Numbered from the stretch's first letter, positions 22,274 to 32,430 are shown. The stretch is 64,000 nucleotides of DNA from Semisulcospira habei (GCA_036245525.1 BTPG01000003.1:205720035-205784034); one strand, 5' to 3'. The notes: a model not told the origin generated them from the letters alone. A program made the numbers and translations.

Positions 22274-24552
22274 ACCACAGTCTTGGGTTTCGCCAGAAAG
22301 AAGAACAAAGACTGGTTTGACGAAAACGATGTAGAGATCCAGGAACACCTAGCAAAAAAAAGAGCCGCCCATCAGGCTCACCTAGCCCAGCCTTCCTGCC
22401 CTGTGAAGAAGTCTGCCTTCCGCCTCGTCTGCAGCAGTCTCCAGCGCAAGCTCAGAGATCTCCAGAATGAGTGGTGGACCAGACTTGCACAGAGGACCCA
22501 GCTTTGCGCTGACAATGGTGACTACAGGGGTTTCTACGAAGCACTGAAAGCAGTGTATGGCCCCAGGCACCTGGTACAAAGTCCCCTGCGAAGCGCGAAC
22601 GGCCAGGCACTCCTCACAGATAATACCTCCATCTTGAACCGCTGGTCGGAATACTTTCAGAGCCTCTTCAGCGCTGAGCGCACTGTTCAAGAAGCAGTCG
22701 TCCTACAAATCCCACACCTCCCAGTAAAGGTTGAATTGGACGAACCGCCCACCGCTGAAGAGACCCTCAAAGCCATCCATCAGCTCAAGAGTGGCAAAGC
22801 AGCAGGCATTGATGGAATACCGCCAGAGATCTGGAAACATGGAGGCACAGCACTGCACAACAAGCTCCATGACCTCTTTCTCTGCTGCTGGGAGGAAGGA
22901 ACACTACCAAAAGATCTCCGTGATGCAGTCGTTATCACCCTGTACAAGAACAAAGGCGAGAAGTCTGACTGTTCCAACTACCGGGGAATTACCCTGCTGT
23001 CCATTGCTGGGAAAATCCTTGCAAGGCTGCTCCTGAATCGGCTGGTACCTGCCATCGCTGAAGACCAACTCCCAGAGGGCCAGTGTGGCTTCAGAGCAAA
23101 CAGGAGCACCACCGATATGGTCTTCGTGCTGAGACAGCTACAGGAGAAGTGCCGCGAGCAGAACAAAGGGCTGTACGTAACGTTTGTCGACCTAACAAAA
23201 GCGTTCGACACTGTGAGCAGGCAAGGCATGTGGCAGATCCTGGAGCGACTTGGCTGTCCCCCAAAGTTCCTCAACATGATTGTCCAGCTACACGAGGACC
23301 AGCAAGGCCAGGTCAGACTCAACAATGACCTCTCAGAACCATTCCCTATTCTCAACGGTGTAAAGCAGGGCTGCGTGCTGGCACCGACCCTCTTCACCAT
23401 CTTTTTTAGCATGATGTTGAAGCAGGCCACAGTGGACCTCGATGATGACGATGCAGTGTACATCAGGTATCGTCTCGATGGCAGCCTGTTTAACCTCAGA
23501 CGACTGCAGGCCCACACGAAAACCCTAGACCAACTGATTCACGAGCTGCTTTTTGCTGATGATGCTGCCCTCGTTGCACACACAGAGAGAGCCCTGCAGC
23601 GCATCACGTCTTGCTTCGCAGATGCTGCCCAGCTCTTTGGACTCGAGGTCAGTCTTAAAAAGACAGAGGTCCTCCATCAGCCGGCACCCAAGACAGTGTA
23701 CCGCCCTCCTCACATCACCATCGGCGAGTCTGAACTAAAGTCTGTGCACCAGTTTACTTACCTTGGCTGCATTATCACGTCGGACGCCAAGCTGGACAAG
23801 GAGCTTGACAGCAGGCTGGCAAAAGCGAACAGCGCTTTCGGGCGACTTTTCAAGCGGGTGTGGCACAATCAGCAGCTGAAAACAGGCACCAAGATCAGCG
23901 TGTACAGAGCTGTGGTCCTCACCACCCTGCTGTATGGTTCCGAGTCCTGGGCCCTCTACCGCAGCCAACTACGACTCCTCGAACGCTTCCACCAGCGCTG
24001 CCTGCGTACCATCCTGGGCATTCACTGGAGTGACTATGTCACCAACTTCGAGGTCCTTGAATGGGCTGAAACTGTGAGCATCGAGGCTTTGCTGCTGCGG
24101 ACACAGCTCCGCTGGGCGGGGCATGTCTCCAGGATGGAGGATCATCGCCTACCAAAGATCACCCTGTTCGGCGAGCTTGCTACTGGACACCGTGACAGAG
24201 GGGCACCAAAGAAGAGATACAAAGACTGTCTCAAGAAGTCACTTAGTGCCTGCCAAATCGACCACCACCAGTGGTCTTCGCTTGCTGCGGACCGTGACAC
24301 CTGGCGCTCCACCATTTACAAGGCAGCTGTCTCCTTTGAGGACTCTCACAGAGCTAGCCTTAAGGACAAGCGGCTCAGGAGAAAAAACAGAGATGCCGCA
24401 GCTCAGAACCCTGGCCATACCTTCCCCTGCAGCCACTGCGGTCGAACCTGCCTGTCTCGGATTGGCCTCCGCAGCCACGAACAAGCCTGCAGACGTCGTG
24501 GGCAAATCCTATAAAATCTTCGTTCGCGAAGTCAAGCCAAGAGAGACCACAG
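22274..24552 (+). mobile_element. Young 5'-truncated LINE insertion with 7-bp TSD in unit 2
   Basis: ACCACAG flanks the element at 22274-22280 and 24546-24552, and unit 1 has the single uninterrupted target (ATTACCACAGTGATGATAAT near 14171-14190). The element ends in GTCAAGCCAAGAGAG without a poly(A). A longer, more decayed copy of the same family is inverted at 57449-59960 and ends at the same 3' boundary. Confidence 0.93.
22283..24514 (+). CDS. Non-LTR retrotransposon reverse transcriptase, 5'-truncated open frame with C-terminal zinc knuckle
   Basis: The frame is open for 743 codons from the element's truncated 5' end; a methionine 39 bases upstream lies in host sequence and is fortuitous. 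Residue order: an endonuclease-RT linker (DWFDENDVEIQEHLAKKRAA), then the RT (SGKAAGIDGIPPEIWKHGG, SNYRGITLLSIAGKILARLL, GQCGFRANRSTTDMVFVLRQ, YVTFVDLTKAFDTVSRQGMW, LNGVKQGCVLAPTLFTIFFS, LLFADDAALVAHTE). The thumb region (YLGCIITSDAKLDKELDSRL, LLYGSESWALYRSQLRLLER, LRWAGHVSRMEDHRLPKI) follows, then a C-terminal CSHCGRTC with HEQAC zinc knuckle. Both aspartates of the FADD box are present and no stop interrupts the frame, which suggests recent insertion. The APE endonuclease is missing, so this copy is not autonomous. Clade not resolved. Confidence 0.93.
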   Translation: MGFARKKNKDWFDENDVEIQEHLAKKRAAHQAHLAQPSCPVKKSAFRLVCSSLQRKLRDLQNEWWTRLAQRTQLCADNGDYRGFYEALKAVYGPRHLVQSPLRSANGQALLTDNTSILNRWSEYFQSLFSAERTVQEAVVLQIPHLPVKVELDEPPTAEETLKAIHQLKSGKAAGIDGIPPEIWKHGGTALHNKLHDLFLCCWEEGTLPKDLRDAVVITLYKNKGEKSDCSNYRGITLLSIAGKILARLLLNRLVPAIAEDQLPEGQCGFRANRSTTDMVFVLRQLQEKCREQNKGLYVTFVDLTKAFDTVSRQGMWQILERLGCPPKFLNMIVQLHEDQQGQVRLNNDLSEPFPILNGVKQGCVLAPTLFTIFFSMMLKQATVDLDDDDAVYIRYRLDGSLFNLRRLQAHTKTLDQLIHELLFADDAALVAHTERALQRITSCFADAAQLFGLEVSLKKTEVLHQPAPKTVYRPPHITIGESELKSVHQFTYLGCIITSDAKLDKELDSRLAKANSAFGRLFKRVWHNQQLKTGTKISVYRAVVLTTLLYGSESWALYRSQLRLLERFHQRCLRTILGIHWSDYVTNFEVLEWAETVSIEALLLRTQLRWAGHVSRMEDHRLPKITLFGELATGHRDRGAPKKRYKDCLKKSLSACQIDHHQWSSLAADRDTWRSTIYKAAVSFEDSHRASLKDKRLRRKNRDAAAQNPGHTFPCSHCGRTCLSRIGLRSHEQACRRRGQIL

Positions 24553-24677
24553 TGATGATAATCGCATATTTAAAAAATAAAAATAAAAAAATAACACGCG
24601 TTAATTTTTTTTTTTTTTTTTTTTGCTTAGCGAAGTAGAAACTGTATGGGTTTCAAATGTGAGCAGGAAAAAAGAAA

Positions 24678-24757
24678 TATCGCCATCTACGGGACTCGAA
24701 CCCTGGTCACTGCGTGGCAAAGAAAAGTACCTTACCACTGCACTAACTAAATTACTA
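24678..24757 (-). repeat. tRNA-like SINE head (unit 2)
   Basis: Counterpart of 14331-14400 with the same A-box-like and B-box-like strings. Confidence 0.6.
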
Positions 24758-25606
24758 AGAAACACCTCGTGCATTTAATTACTTATAGATAAACGTTTTC
24801 ATCCCGTATCTGCCGTTGTTGTTTGTTCCAGTTTACTGTCACAAATAGTAATCGAGGACTAGCAGTTTAGGCGTAGTTTGCCACAGTTTGGGCTTAGGTT
24901 TTCCCTTGTAAGTTTGGCATAGTCGTTTTCCCTTACCGGCTACGGCGGAGATATGATCTGCCGGAAGTCAGACATCGCTTGTATCCCTTATTGAATACGC
25001 ACTCGAAAACGACCCAAAGTGCCCAATTTTGTGCGGGACCCCATATTTTCTTCATAATCAATGTGATAGTTATAATATAAAGTACGACTTTATCGAATAA
25101 AAAGGGCCTGAGCAATTGCCCAACATTGCAAACACTTGTAATGTTATTGATAACATCCGGGCAATTTGCGAATTTACAACATACATTTTTTTTAGATTTC
25201 ACTTAGAATTCCAATTATCAGAACACACTTTTTTTTACGAGAAAATACTAACATACTTTATGAAGTGACCGAAATGTTTCTTTATCATTTTAACACACTA
25301 TTCGATAAATTTTTATTGTGTTCTGAAATCTGCTATTTTGCGTGTTTTTTCCCGTGGGGTACCTCAGAAAAACGGCTGTAACTTACAAATATGCCCGGTA
25401 CCATGGGTCTTTCAGGGTGGCAATATCCTCCAGACTCAATAAGGCTCTCAAAAAAACCTATAAGCGGCAGTTTTCAATTAAAAAATGTAGGTATAGTATA
25501 CAACCTTAAGTTTCTCTCCGAGTCTCTCTCTTATGATTTTTTCGTTGACGTCATTTTTACTTTTTACGCACTTTTGTTCTTCCTTTTCTTTTCTTTTATT
25601 TTACGT

Positions 25607-25770
25607 CACCTCCTTCAGTTGCCACATTCTTTCTGCGAAAGAAGATAAGTAGCGACTAATCTCTCTGTTTTTGTCTATTTTGACAAAGGGTATGTACCCG
25701 AAATATTCATAAATTGTGTTGTACCCGTCTTTTCTAAGCGTGTTTCTCTCTCCGTTGGGTATTTCTTTAT
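25607..25770 (+). repeat. Single arm of the 304-bp palindrome
   Basis: CTTCAGTTGCCACATTC, AAGATAAGTAGCG, TTTTGACAAAGGGTAT, AATTGTGTTGTAC and CTCCGTTGGGTA occur in the same order as in 153-310, with several differences. There is no opposing arm here. It lies about 100 bp outside the right border of unit 2. Confidence 0.85.
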
Positions 25771-25857
25771 ATAATGTCTGCAACTAAGTCTCATTTTGAA
25801 TTTCACATATTGTTTGATTGCTCCTTTTTCCTTATAATTCTCCATTGTTTCCTTAGT

Positions 25858-25975
25858 TTAACCTATTCACTACCAGTGAGCGGATTGAGTGATTTGTTAC
25901 TTCAACGTGGAAGAGCCCAAGCCGTCCAGATAACACAGATCCAAAGTGTTGTCAGCAGAAGATACTGATAGTCAA
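25858..25975 (+). mobile_element. Partial TTAA MITE (family A variant), cut by a CA microsatellite
   Basis: Starts TTAACCTATTCACTACCAGT (25858) and continues AAGAGCCCAAGCCGTCCAGA and CAAAGTGTTGTCAGCAGAAG, as in the fuller copy at 38745-38950. The hairpin core and right end are absent, replaced by CA repeats. Confidence 0.65.
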
Positions 25976-26031
25976 TACACACACATACACACACATACAC
26001 AGACAGACAGACACACGCACACAAACATACT

Positions 26032-26066
<35 letters not shown>

Positions 26067-26171
26067 CCATACACACAGACAGACACACACACACGCAGAC
26101 ATACACACAGAGAGACAAAACACACACACACACACACAAACACGCGCGCGCGCACACACACACACACACAG
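25975..26171. repeat. CA-rich microsatellite
   Basis: ACAC repeats with AGAC and GCGC interruptions. The open frames HTHTHT and VCVCVC are artefacts of it. Confidence 0.95.
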
Positions 26172-26305
26172 ATTGTAAAATAAACTTCACTGCATAAGAC
26201 TTGTGAATTATGAATCACTCGCTACCGAATACAGCATGTGCTGGCATAATACAATCTGCACTCTAGTTCGCTGACGTCGCCTTTTTGTGTTCTGTTTGTT
26301 CTTCC

Positions 26306-26432
26306 CACAGAGGGAGAAAACCGAAGTTATTGCAAGAGTTGTGCCCCTGACTCAATAGGCTAGTATTTTATTGACGCTCCGAGTCAAAGGCACACCACTT
26401 GTCATAACTTCGGTTTTCTCCCCCTGTGGTTC
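26306..26432. mobile_element. Hairpin MITE, family G
   Basis: CCACAGAGGGAGAAAACCGA at the left is mirrored by TCGGTTTTCTCCCCCTGTGG at the right. Inner arms CAAGAGTTGTGCCCCTGACT and GAGTCAAAGGCACACCACTT also pair imperfectly around an AT-rich loop. No TTAA is seen at the ends. Confidence 0.7.
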
Positions 26433-26770
26433 TTACATTTCACGTGACTCCAATATCATTTTCTTCTTTGCCTTCTAATATCCGGACTTGTAGTTTTTCA
26501 AGCTCGGCACTCACTCACGCATGCACGCATGCGCGCACACACCTACCCACACATGCACGCACGCACATACATTTCAAACAAACACAAGGGCATCAGGCTT
26601 CTACAAAAGTCGCTACATTTAATATATTACGTGCAGAGCAAAATAAAATCTGCAATCTAGTCCACCACATTTTCGTTCTGCCTGCCTGTTTTTGTGCTAT
26701 TATACGTCACTCCAGTATCATTTCCTTCTATCTCACATCCGGGCGTGTACTTTTTTACACACGTCACGGC

Positions 26771-26972
26771 TTAACACATTCTACCCCAGGACCGAAATCC
26801 AAAACATTTTGAAGCTGCCCTCTGAAGGACTGTATTACAATTCTAGAGACAGAAGCATAATTGTTAAAGGGTGGTGCCAGAATAGCTTGGCGCATGGGCG
26901 CCATGCTACTCTGGCACCGCCCTTGAACTATCGTGCTTGATCCATGTCTTGCTGTGGTGTGTCGGGAGTTAA
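26771..26972 (+). mobile_element. TTAA hairpin MITE, family B
   Basis: Begins TTAACACATTCTACCCC (26771). It contains AGGGTGGTGCCAGAATAGCT, a GGCGC palindromic centre and ACCGCCCTTGAACTATCGTG, and ends at GTCGGGAGTTAA (26969-26972). The terminal region is the target of the LINE insertion that follows. Confidence 0.75.
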
Positions 26973-27702
26973 GCTGAACTCTCAGAACGCGGCCAAACAG
27001 TGAAATTTATGTGATGTGGGAATCCCAGGCAACGAACGAGCAGACAGGGTAGCGAAGAAAGGCCTCGACCAAGAATCGACCTTCTTCAACCTACCACTTT
27101 CAGCAAATGAACGGTCAAATGCTCTCCGGCCTGCCTTCCAAAAACTATGGGAAAAAGAATTCCACCAGAACAAAAAAGGAAGACGCAAAAATCTCACGAG
27201 GGTACTGAACAATACACCCACCCTCCTAATAGGTAAGAGGAGAGACCAGTCACGACTAACAAGGATCCGAGTAGGGGGCGAGAGATACCTAGTCCACCCC
27301 AACCCAATAATGTGCACATGCGGCCACCTACTCACGACGGAACACATACTGCTAGACTGCCCGAGCATAGCCCAAACCAGAACCCTAGTAGCAGATAAAC
27401 TCAACGCACCTCTCACCGTAGAAGGCCTCCTAAACCCCGACCCTAAAACATGGTCCACCACCACCAAATACACAATACACCTGCTTAATAAGCACCCACT
27501 AATCCGATACATCTAACCAAACTACAGACATGACGAGAGGTAGATCAAAAGCGATGCGTGGACATCAGCGACAACCAGTCAGAACATAACTCCCCCCCGC
27601 CCCCACCCCCCCCTCAACCCCCGGCCCATCCCCCCTGGACGAAATCAGCGAGAGCTGGAAGTCCGTATCCTTTAAAAATAGCATAGCATAGAGGGAGTTA
27701 AG
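26964..27702 (+). mobile_element. 5'-truncated LINE with RNase H fragment, 10-bp TSD
   Basis: GGGAGTTAAG occurs at 26964-26973 and 27693-27702. The coding remnant begins inside an RNase H domain (VGIPGNERADRVAKKGLDQE, the conserved G-IPGNE-AD-AK block near its C-terminus). It ends at about 27516 with a CTCGHLLTTEHILLDC zinc-binding-like motif. The domain architecture (C-terminal RNase H followed by a CHC-type motif) is that of RNase H-bearing LINEs, as in the I/Jockey-related groups. A C-rich stretch follows (27593-27632), then a TAGCA microsatellite tail (27677-27690). Only the C-terminal end survives. Confidence 0.85.
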
Positions 27703-27875
27703 TCTATCGAGGCCGACTTTGTCAGACGACATTGTCAGTGCTGTTACCCAGTGCATTCATTTACAGTCCTTAGCCCAGCAGCCCCTTCCCTGCTGCCGCA
27801 CGTACATTTTTGTTTCTAAAATCTGAGTTCACTGATCGACCAAAGCCACAACTGTCCAAAGAACATGCACACAAA

Positions 27876-30113
27876 TGTAGCAGAGCGCCATAAGCCTCTG
27901 TCCCCATGTAGTTATTTTTAGTCCACGTCTGAGGTTCCCCGGTTCAGCCGCTAGCTGTGACAGCACCACTTGTGTGTTGCGGCGAGTCTTCTGTTTTAGT
28001 AATGGTTTCGTAACTTGTGTATTTTGTGTATTTTTGAAGCCTCATAGCTTCCGTTCTTTAAACGTAGAAAGCTGTTATTAGTCATTAGATTCAGCACAGT
28101 TCCTGCTTTTAGAATATCTATTTGGTTTTGTACGATGTGTAATCAGTTTTAGTTAGATTTACGTTTTTCATGCTTTTTCGCGTTTCACTTCACTTGTCTG
28201 ACAGTCGTTAAAAAATCATATTAAATTCAGTTTAGTGTTAATCTTTTCCTAATTTAGTTCATTGAAAAGCCCTTTAAATTCTCTTTCGGAAATGCTAAGA
28301 TTTATTAGTATTGAACGTATAGTTCGCTAGTTATTTAAGTTTATTCAGATTTGAATTAACACAATTTTTGCTATTTTCTTCGCCTAGACGAGCCGTTTCG
28401 GCTACGCGAGCGAGTTGCTTTCTTTGCGGCCCGCGCTATGCCTATTTAAAGCCGAGCATCCGGCCGACTTTTAGCAGACGACTATTTGCGTACTAGTATT
28501 AGTGCATATAGCTAGTAGCGGCCGGCTTCACATCGAGTATTTCATTGTGTTTCTGGAAACTGGACTGCGGGTCGAATGCCCTCTAAGTAGTGATTATTTT
28601 GTGTACATATTCATTGTGTGTTTTTGCTAGTTATGATTTTCTTGATGTTTGATTCTTCATTATTGTCAGACCTCGCAGGAAGCCAGTTTTGGATAATGTG
28701 TTTCCGCTTTTGACAATAGGTTGCGATCCACATTGTAACTTTGTGTTGATTTCTCTTTTGTTCCCATTTGTAATGTCAGTGCTCGAAGTTGGAGAATGTA
28801 GTTTTGGCTTGATCGTTATTACTGTCTTGTGGGAACGATTGAGAGTTTGTGTAGTTTACCGAGTTTTTGAAGAGACTTTCGTTAGGAATAGTACCAGGTC
28901 CGATCGTGACGTGGCGATAGCGATACGTTTGGATTTGAATTTTAAGTCATTACAGTGTGATTGTCGGGATTACCCCAGTTTGTAGCACCCGTCGTATTAC
29001 TTGCGTCAGAACTTGATTGAAGGAGAATATAGTTCTTCGAGGCTGACAATCTTGATGTATCAGCATCGCTTTGTTAAATTTTATGTTAGTTACATTGGTA
29101 TCCATTTTTATATTGTGCTCAGTCCCTTGCTATTTTGACTCTATGCGGCTCTGTCTTCTCTCTCCTTTGTCTATCGCTTCGCTAGTACCCCCTTACCTGT
29201 GTCTCTTTTCCGCGCTACTCATTGATGTCATTACTATCCGCCATGTTTGTTTATGCATTGCCATGCCTTATTTGTTTACTTGGCGCCTTGCATTGTGTAC
29301 TTGCCATTAAGTCATGCAATTACATATTTACTTATTGATTTCATTTATTTATATTTTTGTGTTGGTTATGCGACCAGCGTGTGAATATGTTTACCAAAGA
29401 TGCAGGTGCGCGCCCCTATGATCCCCGATCATACGGGAACGCTTCTGCAACCATAATCACACCGCACTCAGCTGCGAACCCCTAGGATCTTCGATCCTAC
29501 GGGAACGTGGCTGATAACACGGGTAATAGTTACTAGTTGTAATTCATCGGTTATGATTTGGTGGTATTTCAATTCTGCTAAACGTAGTTGCGCGCCCCTA
29601 GGATTCTGAATCTTACGGTAACGTGGCACTATATTCGTTGCATGCAGGTGCCCACCTTTAGGATCTCTATGCCTATTGGAGCGCATCTGTCATGCTACTG
29701 CTAGTGCAGTCATTAGGTATGTACTTGTTTGTGGCCATATTTACGGTAGCGTACCTCTATGATTTCTAATCATAGTGGCTCGCTTCTGTAAGACTATATT
29801 TGAGTTTATTGGCCTCCTAATTTGTGTATGTTAGTATTTAGTCTGTGAGTAGAGATTTAGTGGTTTTATTAGCACTGCTTTGGTATAGTTCATTTGATTA
29901 GTTATTGGTTTGCTACTGATGCATGACATTTTCCTTTCCTTAGTTTTATACTATTTAACATTGTTTGCTTATATCCTTTATTTTTATTTTTCAGGTATTG
30001 CTTTTTGTTGGTCATGAAATAAAAGAATGAGAACCATGGACAAGAGTTAGCTCCCTTTTGTCAAATACACCCATACTACCTGCACATCATCACATCCCCT
30101 CGGCTCGGTCACA
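27876..30113 (+). mobile_element. Probable 2.2-kb solo LTR (or other insertion) inside a MITE
   Basis: The interrupted MITE gives the borders: CACACAAA is present on both sides (27868-27875 and 30110-30117). With a 4-bp TSD (CAAA) the insert runs from TGTAGCAG to GTCACA, that is TG...CA as in LTRs. It holds a TATA-like CCTATTTAAAG near 28440 and an AATAAA near 30018-30023, in the order expected for U3-R-U5. No protein domain is seen; frames at 28689-28985 and 29071-29310 are short and unrecognised. Solo LTR is an inference. No partner LTR lies in the window, and the CA-rich border leaves the TSD length uncertain. Confidence 0.5.
29406..29785 (+). repeat. Five spaced, covarying short hairpins
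   Basis: Stem pairs with 3-nt loops: TATGATC/GATCATA (29417-29433), TAGGATC/GATCCTA (29483-29499), TAGGATT/AATCTTA (29599-29615, one G-T pair), a weaker one around 29655-29680, and TATGATT/AATCATA (29758-29774). The first three share flanks of the type GCGCGCCCC before and ACGGGAACG after. Base changes on one side of the stem are matched on the other. Confidence 0.7.
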
Positions 30114-30230
30114 CAAAGTGGTCTCAGCAAAAGGCATAGATCCTCATGAGCTCCCGCTGTTGCGGGGGCTCATGAGGATCTATGCCTCTTGCAGTTGGAT
30201 CGCGTTCACTTTTTTTCTGCAGTGAAGGGG

Positions 30231-30421
30231 TTAACTGCCTGTGGACGCCAGACTGTATTTCTGAAACCGCTTTTTCTGAATGGAACGCCAAAGAGACCCA
30301 GGCGTCCATGTAACTTGGATACAAGATGGTGTCAGCAAGAAGCACAGATCCTCATGAGCCCACCGCCATTGCCTGTTCCATTTGGGTGGTGTTCTCTTTT
30401 GCTCTGCAGTGAAATGGTTAA
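30231..30421 (+). mobile_element. TTAA hairpin MITE, family A
   Basis: TTAACTGCCTGTGGACGCCA at the left and GCTCTGCAGTGAAATGGTTAA at the right. The interior has GATGGTGTCAGCAAGAAGCA and CCTCATGAGCCCACCGCC, but the right hairpin arm is largely missing. It abuts the preceding element at one TTAA. Confidence 0.75.
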
Positions 30422-30659
30422 AGCCTTTGCGGCATGAAAAGAAAAGAATCGTTCATGTTATGAGCGCTTGTGAGACTTTTATATTACATCAGAAGTCGTT
30501 GCTGATATATGGGATTACGCTTTGTGTTAACTGGCTTAGATGCAGAATCAGTCTGTCTTCTCCACTATTGATGTGGGAAAGGTGCTGGTCTGTGATTGTG
30601 GGGACCTCACGGTCCTAGGGCGCAAGGTGCAACAAGGGCTGATCAGTTACCTAGAGCAT

Positions 30660-31035
30660 TTTACAGATTTTCTTTGGTCTGGAGGGGAGGGTGGGATGGG
30701 GGTGGGCGGGAACCCATGTGTGTGGGTGTGTGGAGGGGGGGGGGGAGGGGTGTTGGGGAGGGGGGAGGCGCGTGTATCACTACTCGTCGAAAAATTAAAC
30801 AACGGGTGGGAGGGGGATGAGGGGTGGGTGTGGGGAGTGTGTGTGTGTATGTGGGGGGGATTAGCGCGTGTATCTGGGCTCTCACCAGTCGCTGGATTAT
30901 CAAACATCGAGGGGTGATGGGGAGTGGGGCACGTCCAAACTCGCCCAAAAGGGACATAACATTTTAAGGAATTGGTGGTGATGTTGGGAGGAGGGGGAGG
31001 GGGGGGGGGGACGGGGAAGGCGCTGAACTCGTGCC
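30660..31035. repeat. G-rich, quadruplex-prone tract
   Basis: Repeated G runs of 4-12 at 30677-30865 and again at 30990-31020, separated by GTGT and GAGG spacers. The frames read as glycine- or proline-rich artefacts. No gene is seen. Confidence 0.75.
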
Positions 31036-31261
31036 CCTCTCCCCCCTCCCCTCAGATTTGCGCCTGTGAACAAACGTTCCTAAATTAATGATTTCGCACG
31101 AACCGACCGATATTTGACTTCTATTTAGTGTAGTTGCCGCTCAGCAGCAAAACATTCTTCTGACGCGTCATGTTGGTCGATGCGCCATATATATTGAGGA
31201 GCAAAATTAAAAGGCGACATTTTTGGAATCATCAGTTAACCCGACTGTACTGCCGGGAAAA

Positions 31262-31472
31262 TCTGAACCCCACCCAACTGCAAGATGTACATTCGTAGAT
31301 CCTAGATCCGCATTTATAAGTCCCTGCAGTTACGGCGGCTGATGAAAATCTATGATCATCAGTCTAACAACTTTGCTGAAACTACTTTGTATCCATTTTC
31401 CTTTTGTCGGCCGCTCTGGCTCTTTGACGCTGAAGTTCGCTATGATTTAAAAAATGTGTCCACTGGGTTAAA
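31262..31472 (-). mobile_element. Diverged family A MITE, inverted
   Basis: ACCCCACCCAACTGCAAGAT at the left is the complement of the family A right side (CTTGCAGTTGGGTGGTGTTC). GCTGAAACTACTTTGTATCC and GTCCACTGGGTTAA at the right match its left side. The hairpin core is degraded. Confidence 0.55.
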
Positions 31473-31560
31473 AAGCCGAAGACAGTTATACAATTTTTGT
31501 AAAAGCATAAGTGAATGACAAATACTGACGCCAGCGTCTGATTCGATTGGTATGACCTGA

Positions 31561-31780
31561 TTAACTCATTCAGCCCCTAAACACCACAGCAAGAGATGTA
31601 TCGAGCAGGACAGTTCAAGGGTGGTGCCAAAATAGCTTGGCGCCCATAGGCGCCAAGCTATTCTGGCACCACCCTTGAACTGTTACACTCGATCTGTCCC
31701 TAGAAGCGGAATGCAGTCCTTCAGAGGGCAGCTCCAAAAATTGTTGGGCATTTCGGTCCGGGGGCAGAATGTGGAAGGGA
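31561..31780 (+). mobile_element. TTAA hairpin MITE, family B
   Basis: TTAACTCATTCAGCCCCTAA (31561), then a strong hairpin: TTCAAGGGTGGTGCCAAAAT, AGCTTGGCGCC, centre CATA, GGCGCCAAGCT, ATTCTGGCACCACCCTTGAA. The right end decays near GGGGGCAGAATG without a clear TTAA. A separate family F/A-like fragment (CCTCAGGGCTCCTGAGGATC) follows at 31790-31890. Confidence 0.8.
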
Positions 31781-32286
31781 AAGAAAACTGCATGAGTCCT
31801 CAGGGCTCCTGAGGATCTATACCTTTTGGAGACGTTTGCACGCCGAGATTTCGCTCTTTTTCGTTGTTAGGAGGCGTTCGTCGCAAAAAAAACCCACATA
31901 AGTGAAAAAAAAAATAAACCTGAAACGGATAATGCGTTAAGACAAACTCAAAATGTGTTATCTGGTCTTTGCTTTTGGGAGCTTAGCACACAGCCGTAAG
32001 ATTCATTGTCTCATACTAAAGCATATGTAATACGGGCCGACATAGGCCAGGAAGATGTTTTGCTTTTTCCTGGCGGGTTTACAGAGTTTGTAAAGAAAGT
32101 ATCAAATGCGCAAAAACCCTCAGTTTACCGACTTTTAACTCAAATCAACCAGAACACAAACACCTGACGTCTGACAATGAGATAAAATATTAAGTAAAAA
32201 AAAAGTTTACACTAAAAATACATTAACATTCCAAAGCCGGGGAAAATAGATATTTTCCGCAGCATCGACAGCCCTTGTTTGGAGCT

Positions 32287-32430
32287 TTAACCCCGTCACT
32301 GGCAGGTCACAGCAAGCGTCAACTTCCAGACAAATAGATCCTAATGAGCCCCCGCGTTCGCGGGGGCTCATTAGGATCTATGTCTCTTGGTTGTTCCAGT
32401 ATATTGATGTTGTTTTTGCGGAGTAAGTCA
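32287..32430 (+). mobile_element. TTAA hairpin MITE, family A
   Basis: TTAACCCCGTCACTGGCAGG at the left. The core AGATCCTAATGAGCCCCCGC faces GCGGGGGCTCATTAGGATCT (32336-32382). Both arms carry the same CCTAATGAG instead of CCTCATGAG, so the hairpin has stayed symmetrical after a base change. The right end is unclear. Confidence 0.75.

Larger units (their letters stand above)
15162..25509 (+). mobile_element. TTAA-bounded unit, copy 2 (head-to-tail)
   Basis: It shares the TTAA at 15162-15165 with unit 1 and ends TATACAACC-TTAA at 25506-25509. It lacks the 386-bp insertion of unit 1. It gains a LINE (22281-24545) and has a segment of about 200 bp (21801-22002) absent from unit 1. After allowing for these three differences the two units are close to the same length. 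The rest differs by scattered substitutions and short indels. Confidence 0.65.
27778..30234 (+). mobile_element. TTAA hairpin MITE, family A, split by a solo-LTR-like insertion
   Basis: The left arm (CCCCTTCCCTGCTGCC, TTTGTTTCTAAAATCTGAG, CCACAACTGTCCAAAGAACA) runs to 27875. The rest resumes at 30110-30117: CACACAAAGTGGTCTCAGCA, then CCTCATGAGCTCCCGC facing GCGGGGGCTCATGAGG, then CAGTGAAGGGGTTAA. The right TTAA (30231-30234) is shared with the next element. Confidence 0.7.

Noticed and set aside
22244..22282. The methionine upstream of the open LINE frame as the true start
   Set aside because: It lies in the unit-2 flank outside the target-site duplication, so the reading frame there is accidental.
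30540..30920. Glycine-rich protein frame
   Set aside because: It is the translation of a G-rich tract, with a similar proline-rich frame on the opposite strand.
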